Shown: one piece after another, positions 27,222 to 36,172 of the stretch
Layout of the letters: the number at the start of each line of letters is the position of its first letter
How positions within the stretch are numbered: position 1 is the first letter of the stretch
Assembly (NCBI RefSeq): GCF_024178315.1
Contig: NZ_JAMZIK010000070.1
Coordinates: forward strand, 43,349-107,348
Direction of reading: 5' to 3'
Length of the DNA: 64,000 nucleotides
Source of the DNA: Siccirubricoccus soli
GTDB taxonomy: Bacteria > Pseudomonadota > Alphaproteobacteria > Acetobacterales > Acetobacteraceae
Notes under the pieces: model-generated
Databases searched by the model: none
Seen by the model: only the letters and a program-made list of their open reading frames with translations
Told to the model about the DNA's origin: nothing
Position numbers and translations under genes: made by a program

Positions 27222-28676
27222 TCATACGGCGACGCCATCCACCGGATTGAACGGCCCCGGAAACACGCCCCGCGGCTGGATCATCTCGTAGGGCCCGCGC
27301 GGCAGGAACTGCCCGAAGCCCGGCGGCGCCAGCACCTTGCCCTGGTCCACCACCGTCACGCCACGCACCAGCGTCGTCTCCGGCCAGCCGGTGACCTCCA
27401 TCCCCTCATAGGGGGTATGGTCATTGGCGTCCTGCATCAGCGCCGCCGTCAGCGTCACCTTCTTCTGCGGGTCCCAGATGGCGATATCGGCATCGCTGCC
27501 CACCGCGATGGTGCCCTTCCTCGGGTGCAGGCCGAACAGCTTCGCCGCATGGGTGGCGGTGATGGAGACGAAGGTCGGCAGGTCGATCCGCCCCTTCACC
27601 ACGCCTTCACTGAACAGCACCGGCAGTCGCGCGGCGAGACCCGGCACGCCGTTCGGGATCCTGGTGAAGGGCGCGTCCAGCCCCACCGCACTCTTGCCGT
27701 CCGGTCCCGCATAGCGCGTCGGCGCATGGTCCGAGGTGACGTTCTGGATGACGCCGCGGCGGATCATCTCCCACAGCGCCGCCTGGTCCGCGGTGCTGCG
27801 CGGCGCCGGGCTGCACAGCCATTTGGCGCCCTCGAAGCCCGGGCGGTCGAGGTCATCGGCGGTGAAGACCAGGTATTGCGTGCAGGTCTCACCCCACACC
27901 TGCACCCCGCGCTGCTGCGCCCGCTCGATCTCCTCCGCCGCCTCGCCGCCGCTGACGTGGAAGACCTGGATCGGCACGTCCAGCGCCTCCGCCATGGCGG
28001 CGACGCGGTTCACGCATTCCCGCTCCACGATCATCGGCTTGGCCCAGGCATGGTGCTTCGGCCGGTCGAGCCCCGCCGCCAGCAGCGCCTTGGTGTAAAA
28101 GTCGATCAGCTCGTGATTCTCGGCATGGATGCAGGTGAGGGCGCCGAGCCGCCGCGCCGTGGCCAGCACCTGCAGCGCCTCGGCATCCGAGATGCGGGCG
28201 CCCTCATAGGTCAGGAAGATCTTGAAGCTGCGATGGCCGCTCTCGACCAGCTTCGGCAATTCCTGCGCCAGGACCTCCGGCCGTGGGTCGGTCAGGACCA
28301 TGTGGAAGGAGTAGTCGATGCGGGCGGATTTTGCCCGCTCATGGTGCTCCGCCACCCCGGCCGCCATGGAGCCGCCGCGGGCCTGCCGGGCGAAGCCGAT
28401 GACGGTGGTGGTGCCGCCCGCCGCGGCGGAGGCGGTGCCGGAGGCGAAGCTGTCGGCATTGACGGTCGGCCCGCCGCGCGGCTCCTCGATATGGGTGTGG
28501 GTATCGACGCCGCCGGGCAGCACCAGCTTGCCGGTGGCGTCAATCTCCTTCGCGCCGGGGCCGAGCGCCCTGCCCAGCGCCGCCACCTGGCCGCCGATGA
28601 TGCCGATATCGGCGGCGAAGACGTCGCTGGCCGTGGCGACGGTACCATGGCGGATGACGAGGTCGAATTCGGGCAT
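27222..28676 (-). CDS. Dihydropyrimidinase/D-hydantoinase-family cyclic amidase
   Basis: A 484-residue amidohydrolase that opens cyclic ureides such as hydantoins or dihydropyrimidines. The metal site is visible: His60 and His62 (GGVDTHTHIE), the carboxylated Lys152 (RSFKIFLTYEG), and later histidines in CIHAENHEL and FHVSGGEAA plus the Asp in TSDHAPTRY. The length is normal. It is divergent from the M20 amidohydrolase at 28834, which would take the N-carbamoyl product. The product chirality and natural substrate cannot be told from sequence; many such enzymes act on ureides of unknown origin. Confidence 0.92.
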   Translation of the reverse strand: MPEFDLVIRHGTVATASDVFAADIGIIGGQVAALGRALGPGAKEIDATGKLVLPGGVDTHTHIEEPRGGPTVNADSFASGTASAAAGGTTTVIGFARQARGGSMAAGVAEHHERAKSARIDYSFHMVLTDPRPEVLAQELPKLVESGHRSFKIFLTYEGARISDAEALQVLATARRLGALTCIHAENHELIDFYTKALLAAGLDRPKHHAWAKPMIVERECVNRVAAMAEALDVPIQVFHVSGGEAAEEIERAQQRGVQVWGETCTQYLVFTADDLDRPGFEGAKWLCSPAPRSTADQAALWEMIRRGVIQNVTSDHAPTRYAGPDGKSAVGLDAPFTRIPNGVPGLAARLPVLFSEGVVKGRIDLPTFVSITATHAAKLFGLHPRKGTIAVGSDADIAIWDPQKKVTLTAALMQDANDHTPYEGMEVTGWPETTLVRGVTVVDQGKVLAPPGFGQFLPRGPYEMIQPRGVFPGPFNPVDGVAV

Positions 28677-28749
28677 TTGCGGGTCTCCCGTATCAGGTGC
28701 CCAGCCTCGCCGCTTCGCTGCCCTGCGGCAAGCCCGGGCGTGCGGCCGG

Positions 28750-28765
28750 CGGCACGTGGCTTGCT
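28750..28765 (+). promoter_or_regulatory. Sigma-54 (RpoN)-type promoter
   Basis: CGGCACGTGGCTTGCT matches the -24/-12 consensus (GG, ten bases, GC; GGCACG and TTGCT both present). It lies about 70 bp before the M20 amidohydrolase on the same strand. Confidence 0.68.
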
Positions 28766-28833
28766 CACATGCATCGCCTGCGTCGCCGGTCCGCGGGCAC
28801 CGTGCGGCTTGGGCGCAGATGGGAAGGGGATGG

Positions 28834-30096
28834 ATGATGGCGGATGCAGGTCTGGATCTGGCCGGGGCGATGTTCGCGGCGCTGCGGCAGGCCTCGCTGG
28901 ACCCGCCGGGCGTCAGCCGCGCCAGCTACGGCGCCGGCGAGCGCGCCGCCCATGCCATCGCCCGCGCCGAAGCCGAGAGGCTGGGGCTGGAGATCCGCAC
29001 CGACCCGGTCGGCACCCTGTTCATGACCCTGCCCGGCGCCGATCGCGGGCTGAAGCCGCTGCTCATCGGCTCGCATCTCGATGCCGTGTCGCATGGCGGG
29101 AATTTCGACGGCGCGGCGGGGGTGGTGATGGGCCTGGCCCTGGCCGCCAGGTTGCGCGCCGCGGGCCGGGTGCTGCCGCGGGATCTCACCGTGCTCGGCA
29201 TCCGGGCGGAGGAGATGGTGTGGTTCCCGATGCTCTATCTGGGCAGCCGCGCCGCCTTCGGCCTGCTGCCGCCGGAGGCGCCGGATGTCCTGCGCCGTAC
29301 CGACAGCCAGCGGACGCTGGCCGAGCACATGACGGAGGAGGGGTTCGACCCTGGCTTCATCCGCGCCGGCAGCGCCTCGCTAGACCCGGCCCGCATCCAC
29401 GCCTTCCTCGAGCCGCATATCGAGCAGGGCCCGGTGCTGGTGGCGGAGGGCGTTCCTGCCGCCGTGGTCACCGGCATCCGCGGCAGCATCCGCTACCGCG
29501 CCTGCACCGCGACCGGCGCCTGGGCGCATGCCGGGGCGGTACCGCGCGACCGGCGCCGGGATGCGGTGCTGGCGGTCGCCGACCTGGCCATGACCTTGGA
29601 GCGCTTCTGGCGCAAGGCCGAGGCGGCGGGCCGCGACCTGGTGCTGACCATGGGCGAGTGCTTCACCGACCCTGCCATGCAGGGGGTGACCAAGGTGCCG
29701 GGCAAGGTCACCTTCACCCTCGACATCCGCAGCGAGGATGCGGCGATGCTGGAGGAGGCCGAGGCGCTGCTGGGACGCGAGGCCGCGCGCATCGCGGCGG
29801 AGCGCGGCGTCGCCATCGCCTATGGCGAGAAGCTGCCGGTGCCGCCGGCGGTGATGGATGCCGGGCTGCGGGCGGCGCTGCTGCGAGGTGCCGAAAGGGC
29901 CGGCGTGCCGGTGCGCCAGATGGCCTCCGGCGCCGGGCATGATGCGCTGACCTTCGCCGGCCTCGGCGTGCCGACCGCGATGCTGTTCATCCGCAATGAC
30001 CATGGCAGCCACAACCCGGCGGAAGCCATGGAGCTGGCGGATTTCGCCGCCGCCCTCGATGTGCTGGAGGCGGCGATCGGGGAGATCGCCGCCTGA
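28834..30096 (+). CDS. M20-family Zn amidohydrolase (N-carbamoyl-L-amino acid/allantoate/ureido hydrolase type)
   Basis: A 420-residue dinuclear metallo-amidase. Blocks of the family are IGSHLDAVSHGGNFDGAAGVV (metal His and Asp), IRAEEMVWFP (catalytic Glu pair), FLEPHIEQGPVL, TGAWAHAGAVPRDRRRDA and MASGAGHDALTFA. Relatives hydrolyse N-carbamoyl amino acids, ureidopropionate or allantoate. The ATG at 28834 follows GGGAAGGGG. It faces the hydantoinase, forming the usual two-step cyclic ureide pathway. A sigma-54-like promoter precedes it, suggesting nitrogen control. Confidence 0.92.
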   Translation: MMADAGLDLAGAMFAALRQASLDPPGVSRASYGAGERAAHAIARAEAERLGLEIRTDPVGTLFMTLPGADRGLKPLLIGSHLDAVSHGGNFDGAAGVVMGLALAARLRAAGRVLPRDLTVLGIRAEEMVWFPMLYLGSRAAFGLLPPEAPDVLRRTDSQRTLAEHMTEEGFDPGFIRAGSASLDPARIHAFLEPHIEQGPVLVAEGVPAAVVTGIRGSIRYRACTATGAWAHAGAVPRDRRRDAVLAVADLAMTLERFWRKAEAAGRDLVLTMGECFTDPAMQGVTKVPGKVTFTLDIRSEDAAMLEEAEALLGREAARIAAERGVAIAYGEKLPVPPAVMDAGLRAALLRGAERAGVPVRQMASGAGHDALTFAGLGVPTAMLFIRNDHGSHNPAEAMELADFAAALDVLEAAIGEIAA

Positions 30097-30200
30097 GGTC
30101 GGCCGGACGCCGCTCACTGCCTGCCCCGCCTGGCGCTGTCCTGGCCGCCCAGGCCTGGGCGTGACGGTGAGGGAGCCGGCGAGGGCGCCCCCAAGGCCGG

Positions 30201-31244
30201 TCAGGGAATCGTATAACCCCGCGCCGCGCCCACGGTGCGGTTCCACACCGCGGCGCATTCGCCCCAGACGCGGTTGCAGCTGTCGCGGAAGGTGGGCAGC
30301 ACCACGGCGTTCACCGCCTCCCGCACCCGCGCATCATCCTCGGCCGGGACCGGGGAGATCACGCTGTTGAAGCGCCGTCCGGTGCAGTCCGGTTTGCCCT
30401 CGAGGCAGGCAAGCGACTGCGCGTCGCTCACCTTGGCGAAGTCCCACAGCTCGGCCTCCAGCTTGCGGAAGGCGGCGGCGATCGCCTGCTGCTGCGGCGG
30501 GGTGAAGCGGCGCCAGGCGGCCGCGCTCATGAAATGCCCCTGGATGCCGCCAGCGACGGAGAGCGGCAGCACATGCGTCGTCACCTCCCCCCAATTCCCG
30601 GTATGGGCGGAGACGGCGGAGGTGACGCCGCAGGCCACCAGCCCGCGCTGCAGCGCCGGGTAGACCTCGCTGAACTGCAGGGTCACCGGGATGGCGCCCC
30701 AGTGCTGCAGCAGTGCCGTCATGGAGGGCGTGTAGCTGCGCACCTTCAGGCCGCGGAGGTCGGCCACGCCGCGCACCGGGGCGTTGCAGAAGAAGATCTG
30801 CGGGCCGAAGGGCCAGATGGCCAGGGCGTGGGCGCCGAAGCGCTCCTGCAGCCTTTTGTCGAAGGCCTCCCGCCCCGCCGCCACCGCCTTTTCCAGGTCG
30901 GCGACATTGGTGGAGACGCCGATCAGGTCCAGCCCGTCGAAGAAGGGCTCGTCGCGGGAGGTCTGGCCGATCAGCACCGCCATGACGTCGAAGGCGCCGG
31001 CGCGCAGGTGACGCAGCGCATCGGCGGCCTGGAGCCCGATCTGGTCCATCGGGTTGAAGGTGATGGCCAGGTTGATGCCGGTCTCCGCCGGCAGCCGGTC
31101 GTAGAAGGCCCGCTCGATCTCCACCTGGTGGGTGTTGGCGGAGAAATGCCCGACGGCGCGCAGCGGCATGGGCGCGGTCTGCGAGAAGGCGGGCAGGGCG
31201 GCGGCGCAGAGCAGCGCGGCGGCGAGGGCGAGGCGGCGGATCAT
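30201..31244 (-). CDS. TRAP transporter solute-binding protein (DctP family)
   Basis: A 347-residue periplasmic receptor of a TRAP transporter. The signal peptide is clear (MIRRLALAAALLCAAALPAFS). The fold shows NPMDQIGLQAADALRHLRAGAFDVM, LKVRSYTPSMTALLQHWGAIPV and FSEVYPALQRGLVACG. The conserved Arg of the ligand pocket is probably in LKVRSY. The C-terminus carries cysteines that may form disulfides. It is divergent from a PuuE-like deacetylase by 67 bp. The matching membrane subunits lie at 33229-35189, beyond an inserted resistance-like pseudogene. Confidence 0.9.
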   Translation of the reverse strand: MIRRLALAAALLCAAALPAFSQTAPMPLRAVGHFSANTHQVEIERAFYDRLPAETGINLAITFNPMDQIGLQAADALRHLRAGAFDVMAVLIGQTSRDEPFFDGLDLIGVSTNVADLEKAVAAGREAFDKRLQERFGAHALAIWPFGPQIFFCNAPVRGVADLRGLKVRSYTPSMTALLQHWGAIPVTLQFSEVYPALQRGLVACGVTSAVSAHTGNWGEVTTHVLPLSVAGGIQGHFMSAAAWRRFTPPQQQAIAAAFRKLEAELWDFAKVSDAQSLACLEGKPDCTGRRFNSVISPVPAEDDARVREAVNAVVLPTFRDSCNRVWGECAAVWNRTVGAARGYTIP

Positions 31245-31266
31245 GGCGTCTCCGTCTGGGCAGGCT

Positions 31267-31282
31267 CGGCACGGGTTGTGCA
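31267..31282 (+). promoter_or_regulatory. Sigma-54-like promoter (weaker match)
   Basis: CGGCACGGGTTGTGCA has GG and GC separated by ten bases and keeps GGCAC, but the -12 box is GTGCA rather than TTGCA. It lies 30 bp before the ATG of the deacetylase at 31312. Confidence 0.48.
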
Positions 31283-31311
31283 AGAACGGTGCCGAACAGA
31301 GGAGCATTGCG

Positions 31312-32214
31312 ATGCGCCGTGACCTTGTCGGCTATGGGCTCAACCCGCCACGCCTCGCTTGGCCCGGCGGCGCCGCGGTCGCCGTCTCCATCGTCGTGAA
31401 TTACGAGGAGGGGGCGGAGATGGCGATCGAGGCCGGCGATCCGGAGAATGAGCGGATCGGCGAGGTCATCAGCGTCGTCCCGCCCGGCCGGCGCGATTAT
31501 GGGCAGGAGGCGATCTTCTCCTACGGCACCCGCGCCGGCCTCGGCCGCTTCCTGGAGGCCTTCGACCGCCATGGCGTGAAGGTCAGCTTCTTCATGTGCG
31601 GCCGCGCGGTGGAGCGCAGCCCGGAGCTGGCGGCAGAGTGCATCCGCCGCGGGCATGAGGCGGCGAACCATGGCTGGGTCTGGCGCCCCAACGCCGACTA
31701 CGCCAGCCGGGAGGAGGAAGCGGCGGCGCTGCGGCGCGCCGCGGCGGCGATCAAGGCGGCGACGGGGGAGCAGCCGGTCGGCTTCTTCTGCCGCGGCAGC
31801 CCGAGCCCCTGGACGCGCGAGCTGCTGGCGGAGCAGGGCTACCTCTATGACAGCAACGCCTTCGACGACGATTTGCCCTATTGGGACCGGGAGGTGAAGG
31901 GCGGGCCGATGCTGGTGCTGCCCTATGCGCTCGACTGCAACGACATGAAATTCTTCCACCCCAATGGCTTCGTGGTGCCGGAGCAATTCGTGCAATACGC
32001 CGAGGCGGCGCTGGACCAGCTCATCGAGGAAGGCGAGCGGGGGGTGCCGAAGCTGCTGAATATCGGCCTGCACCTGCGGATCTGCGGCCGGCCGGCCAGG
32101 TTCCGGGCGGTGGAAGGGATCCTGCGGGCGCTGGCGCGGCGGAAGGGCAAGGTGTGGGTGGCGCGGCGGCGGGACATCGCGGAGTGGGTGCGGGGAAGGT
32201 TGCCGCCGGGCTGA
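31312..32214 (+). CDS. PuuE/allantoinase-like polysaccharide deacetylase-fold protein
   Basis: A 300-residue NodB-fold protein of the group that includes the cofactor-independent allantoinase PuuE. Diagnostic blocks are VVNYEEGAEMAIEAGD, YGTRAGLGRFLEAFDRHGVKVSFF, RRGHEAANHGWVW, FFCRGSPSPWTRELL, YDSNAFDDDLPYW and PYALDCNDMKFF. GAGGAGC precedes the ATG. Ring opening of a cyclic ureide is more likely than polysaccharide deacetylation given the neighbours and lack of a signal peptide. A paralogue of the same type lies at 35186. Its TGA starts the second copy of the hairpin repeat. Confidence 0.87.
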   Translation: MRRDLVGYGLNPPRLAWPGGAAVAVSIVVNYEEGAEMAIEAGDPENERIGEVISVVPPGRRDYGQEAIFSYGTRAGLGRFLEAFDRHGVKVSFFMCGRAVERSPELAAECIRRGHEAANHGWVWRPNADYASREEEAAALRRAAAAIKAATGEQPVGFFCRGSPSPWTRELLAEQGYLYDSNAFDDDLPYWDREVKGGPMLVLPYALDCNDMKFFHPNGFVVPEQFVQYAEAALDQLIEEGERGVPKLLNIGLHLRICGRPARFRAVEGILRALARRKGKVWVARRRDIAEWVRGRLPPG

Positions 32215-32246
32215 GGGAGGGCTCTGGTTGCGGCAGTGTCGCAACT
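32212..32246 (+). repeat. Stop-codon-linked hairpin repeat, copy 2
   Basis: A near copy of 27053-27087: 34 bases with two differences, again beginning with the TGA stop of the preceding gene. The hairpin GGTTGCGGC/GTCGCAACT has one wobble and one mismatch. Similarity continues weakly downstream for another 30 bases. Confidence 0.6.
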
Positions 32247-32415
32247 CCCCCGGCTGCCATCTGCCAGGAGTGGAAGGCCCTGGCCCCCCGACTTTGCAGG
32301 TTGAGCCTTCAGTTCAGAAGCCTATCCCTCAACCTGGCGGAGTGTCTGTTCCGATCCCTACGGCTTCATGCGACGCTGCCTTGCTGCCGATGTCGCTGCG
32401 GGTTAGGCGTTAGCC

Positions 32416-33193
32416 ATGGCGCGTCTCGATCTTCCCGGATGGGTCGCCGTGCGATCCGGAGCGTCCGGCGATGCGGTTTATCGCCGGGGCGACGGCGCCG
32501 CCTTCGCCAAGGTCGCAGGCCCGGATCGCAAGGCCGAGCTCAAGGGCGAGCGGGATCGTCTGTTGTGGCTGGAGGATTGGGGCATTCCCTGCCCGCGTCC
32601 TCGAATGGCAGGAAGCCGAGGCCTGCCTCGTGACCAGCGCGGTGCCTGGCGTCCCGGCCAGCGAATTGTCGGGCGGCGACCTGTTCGCTGCCTGGCCATC
32701 GATCGTGGCGACGCTCGGAGCGCTGCATCAGCTCGATCCTCGCGGCTGCCCTTTCGACCGGGGGCTCGGGCAAATGCTCGCGCGGGCGCGCGACGTCGTG
32801 GCGCGCAGTGCCGTGAATCCGGACTTCCTTTCCGAAACGGACCGGCCTGTGCCGCCGGCGATGCTGCTGGCACAAGTGGAGAGCGAGATCCCGGCGTGCC
32901 TGGAGGCCGAGGCGCACGAGAGGGTAGTCTGCCACGGCGATGCCACCATGCCGAATCTGATGGTCGATCCGGTTACGCTTCGCTGCACCGGCTTCGTCGA
33001 TCTTGGCCGCATGGGCACTGCCGATCCCTATGTCGACTTCTCCCTCATGCTGGCCAACGCGGGCGAGGCCTGGACGTCCGAGGCGCAGGCCCGCCATGCC
33101 TTCGAAACCTTGTTCCGTGAGCTCGGCATCGACCGTCCGGATCACGGGCGCCTCGACTTCTATCTCAGGCTCGATCCATTGACCTGGGGCTAA
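32416..33193 (+). pseudogene. Frameshifted aminoglycoside 3'-phosphotransferase-like gene
   Basis: Two overlapping frames together make one APH(3')-like kinase. The first (from ATG 32416) gives SGDAVYRRGDGAAFAKVAG and LKGERDRLLWLEDWGIPCP. After about base 32595 the similarity moves to another frame: RVLEWQEAEACLVTSAVPG, the catalytic VVCHGDATMPNLMVD and the metal-binding GFVDLGRMGTADPYVDFSL. A loss of two bases in the CCCGCG run (or gain of one) explains this. Composition is less GC-rich than nearby genes, suggesting acquisition. It separates DctP from the TRAP membrane genes. A sequencing error is the alternative. Confidence 0.75.
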
Positions 33194-33228
33194 GGCAGGA
33201 TCCTCGGGAGGGGCAACGCCCCCCCCGG

Positions 33229-34536
33229 CTATTGCGTATAGGTCAGCCGCGGCAGCCAGGTCGCCATCTCGGGAAACGCGATCAGCAGCCCCGTCATCAC
33301 CACCATGGCCAGGAAGAACGGCACCGTGCCCGCGAAGACCTGCGCGATCGTCCCCTCCTTCCGCACCGCTTGGATGACGTAGAGCGTCATCCCCACCGGC
33401 GGGGAGATGAGCGAGATCTCGCACATCAGCACGATGAACACCCCGAACCACACCGGGTCGATCCCCGCCGCCATGATCACCGGGAACACCACCGGCACCG
33501 TGCCGACCAGCATCGGCAGCGTCTCGAAGAAGATGCCGAGCAGCAGGTAGAACACTGTCAGCGCCAGGATCAGCCCGAGCTGGGAGACATCCATCTGCGC
33601 CACGAAGGCCCCCAGCGCCGGCGTTACCCCCAGCAGCCCGAGCACGAAATTCAGGTAGAAGGCGATGGAGAGGATCAGCAGGCTCATTGCGGTGAGACTT
33701 GCCGTCGCCACGAAGCACTCATGCAGCATGCGGATGGACAACCGGCCATAGAGCGCCGCGATGGGCAGCGCCGCCAGCACCGCCAGCGCCGCGCTTTCCG
33801 TCACCGTCGCCCAGCCGGTATAGATGCTGCCCATGATGATGGCGAAGATCACCAGCGGCGGCAGCAGATCCACCAGCCGCCGCAGCCGCACCGCCAGCCG
33901 GTCCACCGCCTCCTGCTGCCGGACCAAGCCCGGGCGGACTAATGCGATCAGCATGATGGTCGCCATGAACAGCGCCGTCATGACGATGCCCGGCACCACC
34001 GCCCCGGCATAGAGCTGCCCGACCGAGGTATTGGTCATGGCGCCATAGACGATCAGCGCAATGCCCGGCGGGATCAGGTTGCCAAGCGACGCCCCGGCAG
34101 CGATCGAGCCCAGCACCAGCCGCTCATCGTATTTCCGCGTCCGGAAGCTCGGCAGTGCCACGGTGGCGACGGTGGCCGCTGTGGCGACGGAGGAGCCGGA
34201 AACCGCCGAGAAGATGGCCGAGGCCCCGACATTGGTGTGCAGCAAGCCGCCCGGCAGGATGTTCAGCCAATCTGCCAGGCTGCGGTACAGCCGGTCCGTG
34301 CTGCCGCTTCGCACCAGGATCTCGCCCAGCAGGATGTAGAGCGGGATGGAGAGCAGGACGTAGTCCTCCATCGAGGCCCAGAGCTGGGTCCCGAGCGCCT
34401 CCACCAAAGCGGGCGAGAGGTAGAGCGAGGCCCCCAGCACCGCCACCAGGAACATGGCGGTCGCCACATGCAGGCCGAGGAAGAGCAGCACCACCAGGAT
34501 GCCGAAGCCCATCGCGGCCTCGCCGACGCCGATCAT
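33229..34536 (-). CDS. TRAP transporter large permease (DctM family)
   Basis: A 435-residue inner-membrane subunit with about twelve hydrophobic spans that moves solute with sodium. Family blocks are GFGILVVLLFLGLHVATAMF, SIPLYILLGEILVRSG, SAIFSAVSGSSVATAATVATV and ASLGNLIPPGIALIVYGAMT. FETLPMLVGTVPVVFPVIMAAGIDP and EISLISPPVGMTLYVI follow near the end. The start at 34536 overlaps the stop of the DctQ gene by four bases. The likely receptor is the DctP at 30201. Confidence 0.94.
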   Translation of the reverse strand: MIGVGEAAMGFGILVVLLFLGLHVATAMFLVAVLGASLYLSPALVEALGTQLWASMEDYVLLSIPLYILLGEILVRSGSTDRLYRSLADWLNILPGGLLHTNVGASAIFSAVSGSSVATAATVATVALPSFRTRKYDERLVLGSIAAGASLGNLIPPGIALIVYGAMTNTSVGQLYAGAVVPGIVMTALFMATIMLIALVRPGLVRQQEAVDRLAVRLRRLVDLLPPLVIFAIIMGSIYTGWATVTESAALAVLAALPIAALYGRLSIRMLHECFVATASLTAMSLLILSIAFYLNFVLGLLGVTPALGAFVAQMDVSQLGLILALTVFYLLLGIFFETLPMLVGTVPVVFPVIMAAGIDPVWFGVFIVLMCEISLISPPVGMTLYVIQAVRKEGTIAQVFAGTVPFFLAMVVMTGLLIAFPEMATWLPRLTYTQ

Positions 34537-35189
34537 CGTGCGACCTCCCCGCCCGCCCCACGGGGCAAGGCCCCGTCCGGCTCGGGAGCCAGGGCACTGC
34601 CTTCCACGCCGCGGGCCATGATGGCGCTGGCCTCGGTGGCGACCTCCTCTTCCAAGGTCAGCGGGCCGTAAAGCCGGTTCACCCGCCGCCAATCCGTCAG
34701 CAGCAGCAGCACCGCATGGGCGGCGAAGGCGCCGGCGGCGATGGCGAAGGCCACCAGCCCTGCCAGCCAGGCGCTCTGCGGCAGCCAGAGCGGGGTCTGC
34801 AGCGGGGAATTGGCATGGCTCTGGAACTCCAGGCTTTCCTCCAGCACCGCCCAGCCCCGCCAGGCGCCGTAGATGGCCAGCGCCGCCAGCAGCACATAGG
34901 CGAGCGCGTTCAGCACGGCGCGCACTGGCCCCGGCATATGGCCCAGCAGGAAATCCACGCGGGTATGGGACTTCACCAGCAGTGCATGGGCGAAGCTGAG
35001 CGTCGAGAAGACCGCCAGCGTATAGGCGCCGATCTCATCCACCCCCTGCAGCGAGACCGAGAGGAATTTGCGGCAGAAGATCTCCACCACCGTCAGCGCG
35101 GAGAGCGCCATCAGCCACCAGCCGCCGAGGATGGCGATCCAGCGCGCAGGCGGCTCCAGCCAGCGCGCCACCGGGTTCCCGCCGCTCAT
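34533..35189 (-). CDS. TRAP transporter small permease (DctQ family)
   Basis: A 218-residue membrane protein with four spans (ILGGWWLMALSALTVVEIFCRK, IGAYTLAVFSTLSFAHALLV, VLLAALAIYGAWRGWAV, LVAFAIAAGAFAAHAVLLLL). KSHTRVDFLL is the typical DctQ block. The C-terminal 45 residues are a polar Ala/Glu-rich tail, longer than usual. The start at 35189 overlaps the stop of the upstream deacetylase (ATGA). This gives the operon order deacetylase, dctQ, dctM with four-base overlaps at both junctions. Confidence 0.9.
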   Translation of the reverse strand: MSGGNPVARWLEPPARWIAILGGWWLMALSALTVVEIFCRKFLSVSLQGVDEIGAYTLAVFSTLSFAHALLVKSHTRVDFLLGHMPGPVRAVLNALAYVLLAALAIYGAWRGWAVLEESLEFQSHANSPLQTPLWLPQSAWLAGLVAFAIAAGAFAAHAVLLLLTDWRRVNRLYGPLTLEEEVATEASAIMARGVEGSALAPEPDGALPRGAGGEVAR

Positions 35190-36106
35190 GCCGGCAGGCC
35201 CGAAAGGGCACGCCAATGCGTCGCGATGTCCCGCCTGCGGGCGATCCAGACGCCCGGCTGGCGGGTGACGTAGTCCAGCAGCAGCTCCAGCCCCCTTATC
35301 CGCCCCGGACGGCCGATGGTGCGCAGATGCAGCCCCACCGACATCATCTTCGGGCTGGTCCGCGCCTCCCGCATCAGCCAGTCGAAGGCGCCGATGCAGT
35401 AGTCGGAGAAATCGGTCGGCTGGACGAAGCCCTGACCCGGAGCGAAGCGCATGTCGTTGGTGTCGAAGGCATAGGGCAGCACCACATGCGGCCGGCCGGC
35501 CACCGCCACCAGCCGTGGCAGGTCGTCGTCATAGGCGTCCGAATCGTAGAGGAAGCCGCCTTCCTCGACCAACAATCGGCGGGTGTTCACCGAGGCGGCG
35601 GATTTGGTGTGCCAGCCCACCGGCCGCGCCCCGGCCTGCTCCGCCAGCACCGCCACGGTCCTGGCGATCACCGCCCGCTCGGTCGCCTCCGCCATGCCGG
35701 CATGAGATTCCCAGCGCCAGCCATGCGCGCTCACCTCATGCCCGCCGGCGGCCGGCGCGGCGGCGAGGGCAGGGGTCGCCGCCACCGCCCGGCCGCAGCA
35801 GGAGAAGGTCGCCTTCACGCCGTAGCTGTCCAGCAGATCCATCACCCGCCACAGCGCGACACGGGCGCCATAGGCGAAATGCGTCTCCATGCACGGGTCG
35901 GGATGGCCCTCCACCAGCTGCCGGGTCTCCGGCACCCCCTCGTTGCGCTCGTCGCCGCTGGCGATGGAGAGCTCCGCCCCCTCCTCGACATTCACCACGA
36001 AGGAAAGGGCGAGGCGCGCGCCATCCGGCCAGCGCGGATCGGGCGGGGTGCGGCCATAGCCGACCAGGTCGCGGAAGGCGGGCGGCATGCCGCCGGGGAT
36101 GGTCAT
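35186..36106 (-). CDS. PuuE/allantoinase-like polysaccharide deacetylase-fold protein
   Basis: A 306-residue paralogue of the protein at 31312. Shared blocks are RDLVGYGRTPPDPRWPDGARLAL, FVVNVEEGAELSI, YGARVALWRVMDLLDSYGVKATF, GHEVSAHGWRWE, YDSDAYDDDLPR and PYAFDTNDMRF. There is no signal peptide. It is the first gene of the operon with TRAP dctQM, so it probably acts on the imported compound or its product. A sigma-54-type promoter lies about 67 bp upstream. Whether the substrate is allantoin or another cyclic ureide is not known. Confidence 0.87.
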   Translation of the reverse strand: MTIPGGMPPAFRDLVGYGRTPPDPRWPDGARLALSFVVNVEEGAELSIASGDERNEGVPETRQLVEGHPDPCMETHFAYGARVALWRVMDLLDSYGVKATFSCCGRAVAATPALAAAPAAGGHEVSAHGWRWESHAGMAEATERAVIARTVAVLAEQAGARPVGWHTKSAASVNTRRLLVEEGGFLYDSDAYDDDLPRLVAVAGRPHVVLPYAFDTNDMRFAPGQGFVQPTDFSDYCIGAFDWLMREARTSPKMMSVGLHLRTIGRPGRIRGLELLLDYVTRQPGVWIARRRDIATHWRALSGLPA

Positions 36107-36172
36107 GGCACGTGCTCCGGGCGGATGCGGCCGGCGGCCTGCGATGCAGGGGACGGTTCGGCCCGGCGGTTT

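Noticed and set aside
32395..32416. Integron-like GTTAGGC-GTTAGCC just before the phosphotransferase start
   Set aside because: Only short core-like motifs are present. No full attC fold, second core site, integrase gene or other cassette is visible.
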